The notes beneath the pieces are model-generated. The model was given only the letters and a program-made list of their open reading frames with translations, was not told the DNA's origin and ran no database searches. From positions 1 through 45,225 of the IMG/VR virus record IMGVR_UViG_3300044626_001300: DNA of 45,225 nucleotides; one strand, 5' to 3'. The DNA comes from a virus. Every line of letters begins with the position of its first letter. Within the stretch, counting starts at the first letter, position 1. A program made the translations under genes and the position numbers. Positions 44,817 to 45,225 of this stretch are shown piece by piece.

Positions 44817-45225
44817 CAGAACCCCGCGTCGGTGTTGAGACGGTCGATGGATTGAACGAGCACAGTGTCGAGCGCGAGCACGGGCGCTGGGGTTAAGGGG
44901 GCTGTGCCTGCGCGGAACCCCGCAGCGAAGAACATTTGCTGATAGGGCGCAGGCAGTTCGCGCGAGCGCGTGGCGCGCACCGTCGCGGTCGGCAGCGTCG
45001 TGGAGCCGTCGCGGAATATCGCGCTCTGCTGTCCGTAAGAGATGGTGCGCCAGCCCGCGCCGAGCGTCGTGGAGATCGTCACGGGCGCGATGCCCTCCGT
45101 GCCTGCGGGCGACGAGCGCGTGACGAGGATGCCCTGCACCGTGAGCGCGGGCGCAGGGGTGAAGCGCCACTCCACAAAGCTCGCCTGCGCGGTAGCGTGC
45201 GACGGGTTGAGCGTGGGGTTCGCGC
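44816..45225 (-). CDS. Beta-rich putative virion protein, partial at window end
   Basis: The frame is open from the right window edge, so the N-terminus lies outside. The visible ~136 residues are rich in Thr, Val, Ala, Pro and Arg, with strands such as LTVQGILVTR and GWRTISYGQ, like a repeated beta-sandwich. An internal GTG at 45175 has no ribosome site, so the upstream part is probably real coding sequence. Likely a fibre- or capsid-type protein. Confidence 0.65.
   Translation of the reverse strand, partial: ANPTLNPSHATAQASFVEWRFTPAPALTVQGILVTRSSPAGTEGIAPVTISTTLGAGWRTISYGQQSAIFRDGSTTLPTATVRATRSRELPAPYQQMFFAAGFRAGTAPLTPAPVLALDTVLVQSIDRLNTDAGF

Noticed and set aside
1-45225. Terminase, portal, tape measure, tail tube or capsid genes
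   Set aside because: I looked for them by motif and size in all large frames and found none that I could support. They may lie outside the window or be of an unfamiliar type.

Overview
The window looks like part of a double-stranded DNA bacteriophage, or an integrated or plasmid-like phage relative, from a GC-rich bacterium. Evidence for this is the dense packing of short, overlapping genes of unknown function. Phage-type enzymes are also present: two M23 peptidases, an amidase, a probable cell-wall hydrolase, a tyrosine recombinase, homing endonucleases, an orphan MT-A70 methyltransferase, PcfJ-like, RyR-like and DUF5661-like proteins, and a phage-encoded sigma factor. The host cannot be named from the sequence. 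I found no terminase, portal, tape-measure or other tail gene in these 45 kb. Several enzymes and small proteins end in a single C-terminal membrane segment, so a tailless, membrane-containing virion is a possibility (inference only).

Layout. 1-3.6 kb: three beta-rich putative virion genes. The first is split by a group I intron carrying a LAGLIDADG endonuclease, and two large RNA-type hairpins separate transcription units. 3.6-14.5 kb (+): a long late-type operon with an ADP-ribosyltransferase-like protein, a J-domain protein, an HNH-AP2 homing endonuclease chimera, a histone-like Lys/Gly protein, several small membrane and zinc-ribbon proteins, and two GT-B glycosyltransferases. 14.5-18.5 kb: a kinase-fold gene diverging from a small membrane protein, then a tandem pair of PcfJ-like proteins with 20-residue repeats. 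18.5-26 kb (-): M23 peptidase, MT-A70 methyltransferase, RyR-like and winged-helix proteins, amidase, and a tightly overlapping operon of very small genes.

26-34 kb: membrane and pentapeptide proteins, a duplicated HTH/membrane-protein cassette split by an ART-like gene, two methyltransferases, a GT-A glycosyltransferase, an FmdB zinc ribbon, and a (-) operon ending upstream in a strong sigma70-like promoter. 34-41 kb: another ART-like gene, tRNA-Arg(CCT), a tyrosine recombinase, tail-anchored Nudix and SGNH hydrolases, a lipoprotein operon with a metalloprotease, and small basic proteins. 41-45 kb: a dual-specificity phosphatase, an FliA-like sigma factor, a second tail-anchored M23 peptidase, small zinc/Cys-rich and coiled-coil membrane proteins, and two beta-rich putative virion genes, the last cut by the window edge.

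Regulation. At least twelve start codons lie only 6-8 nt downstream of a TANNNT (-10-like) hexamer, which predicts leaderless mRNAs. A palindrome TGTCNGACA recurs in the spacer or start region of several promoters and is a candidate operator. Small terminal (R/K)TSR motifs recur in at least seven otherwise unrelated proteins. Gene calls are by eye; no database search was run.
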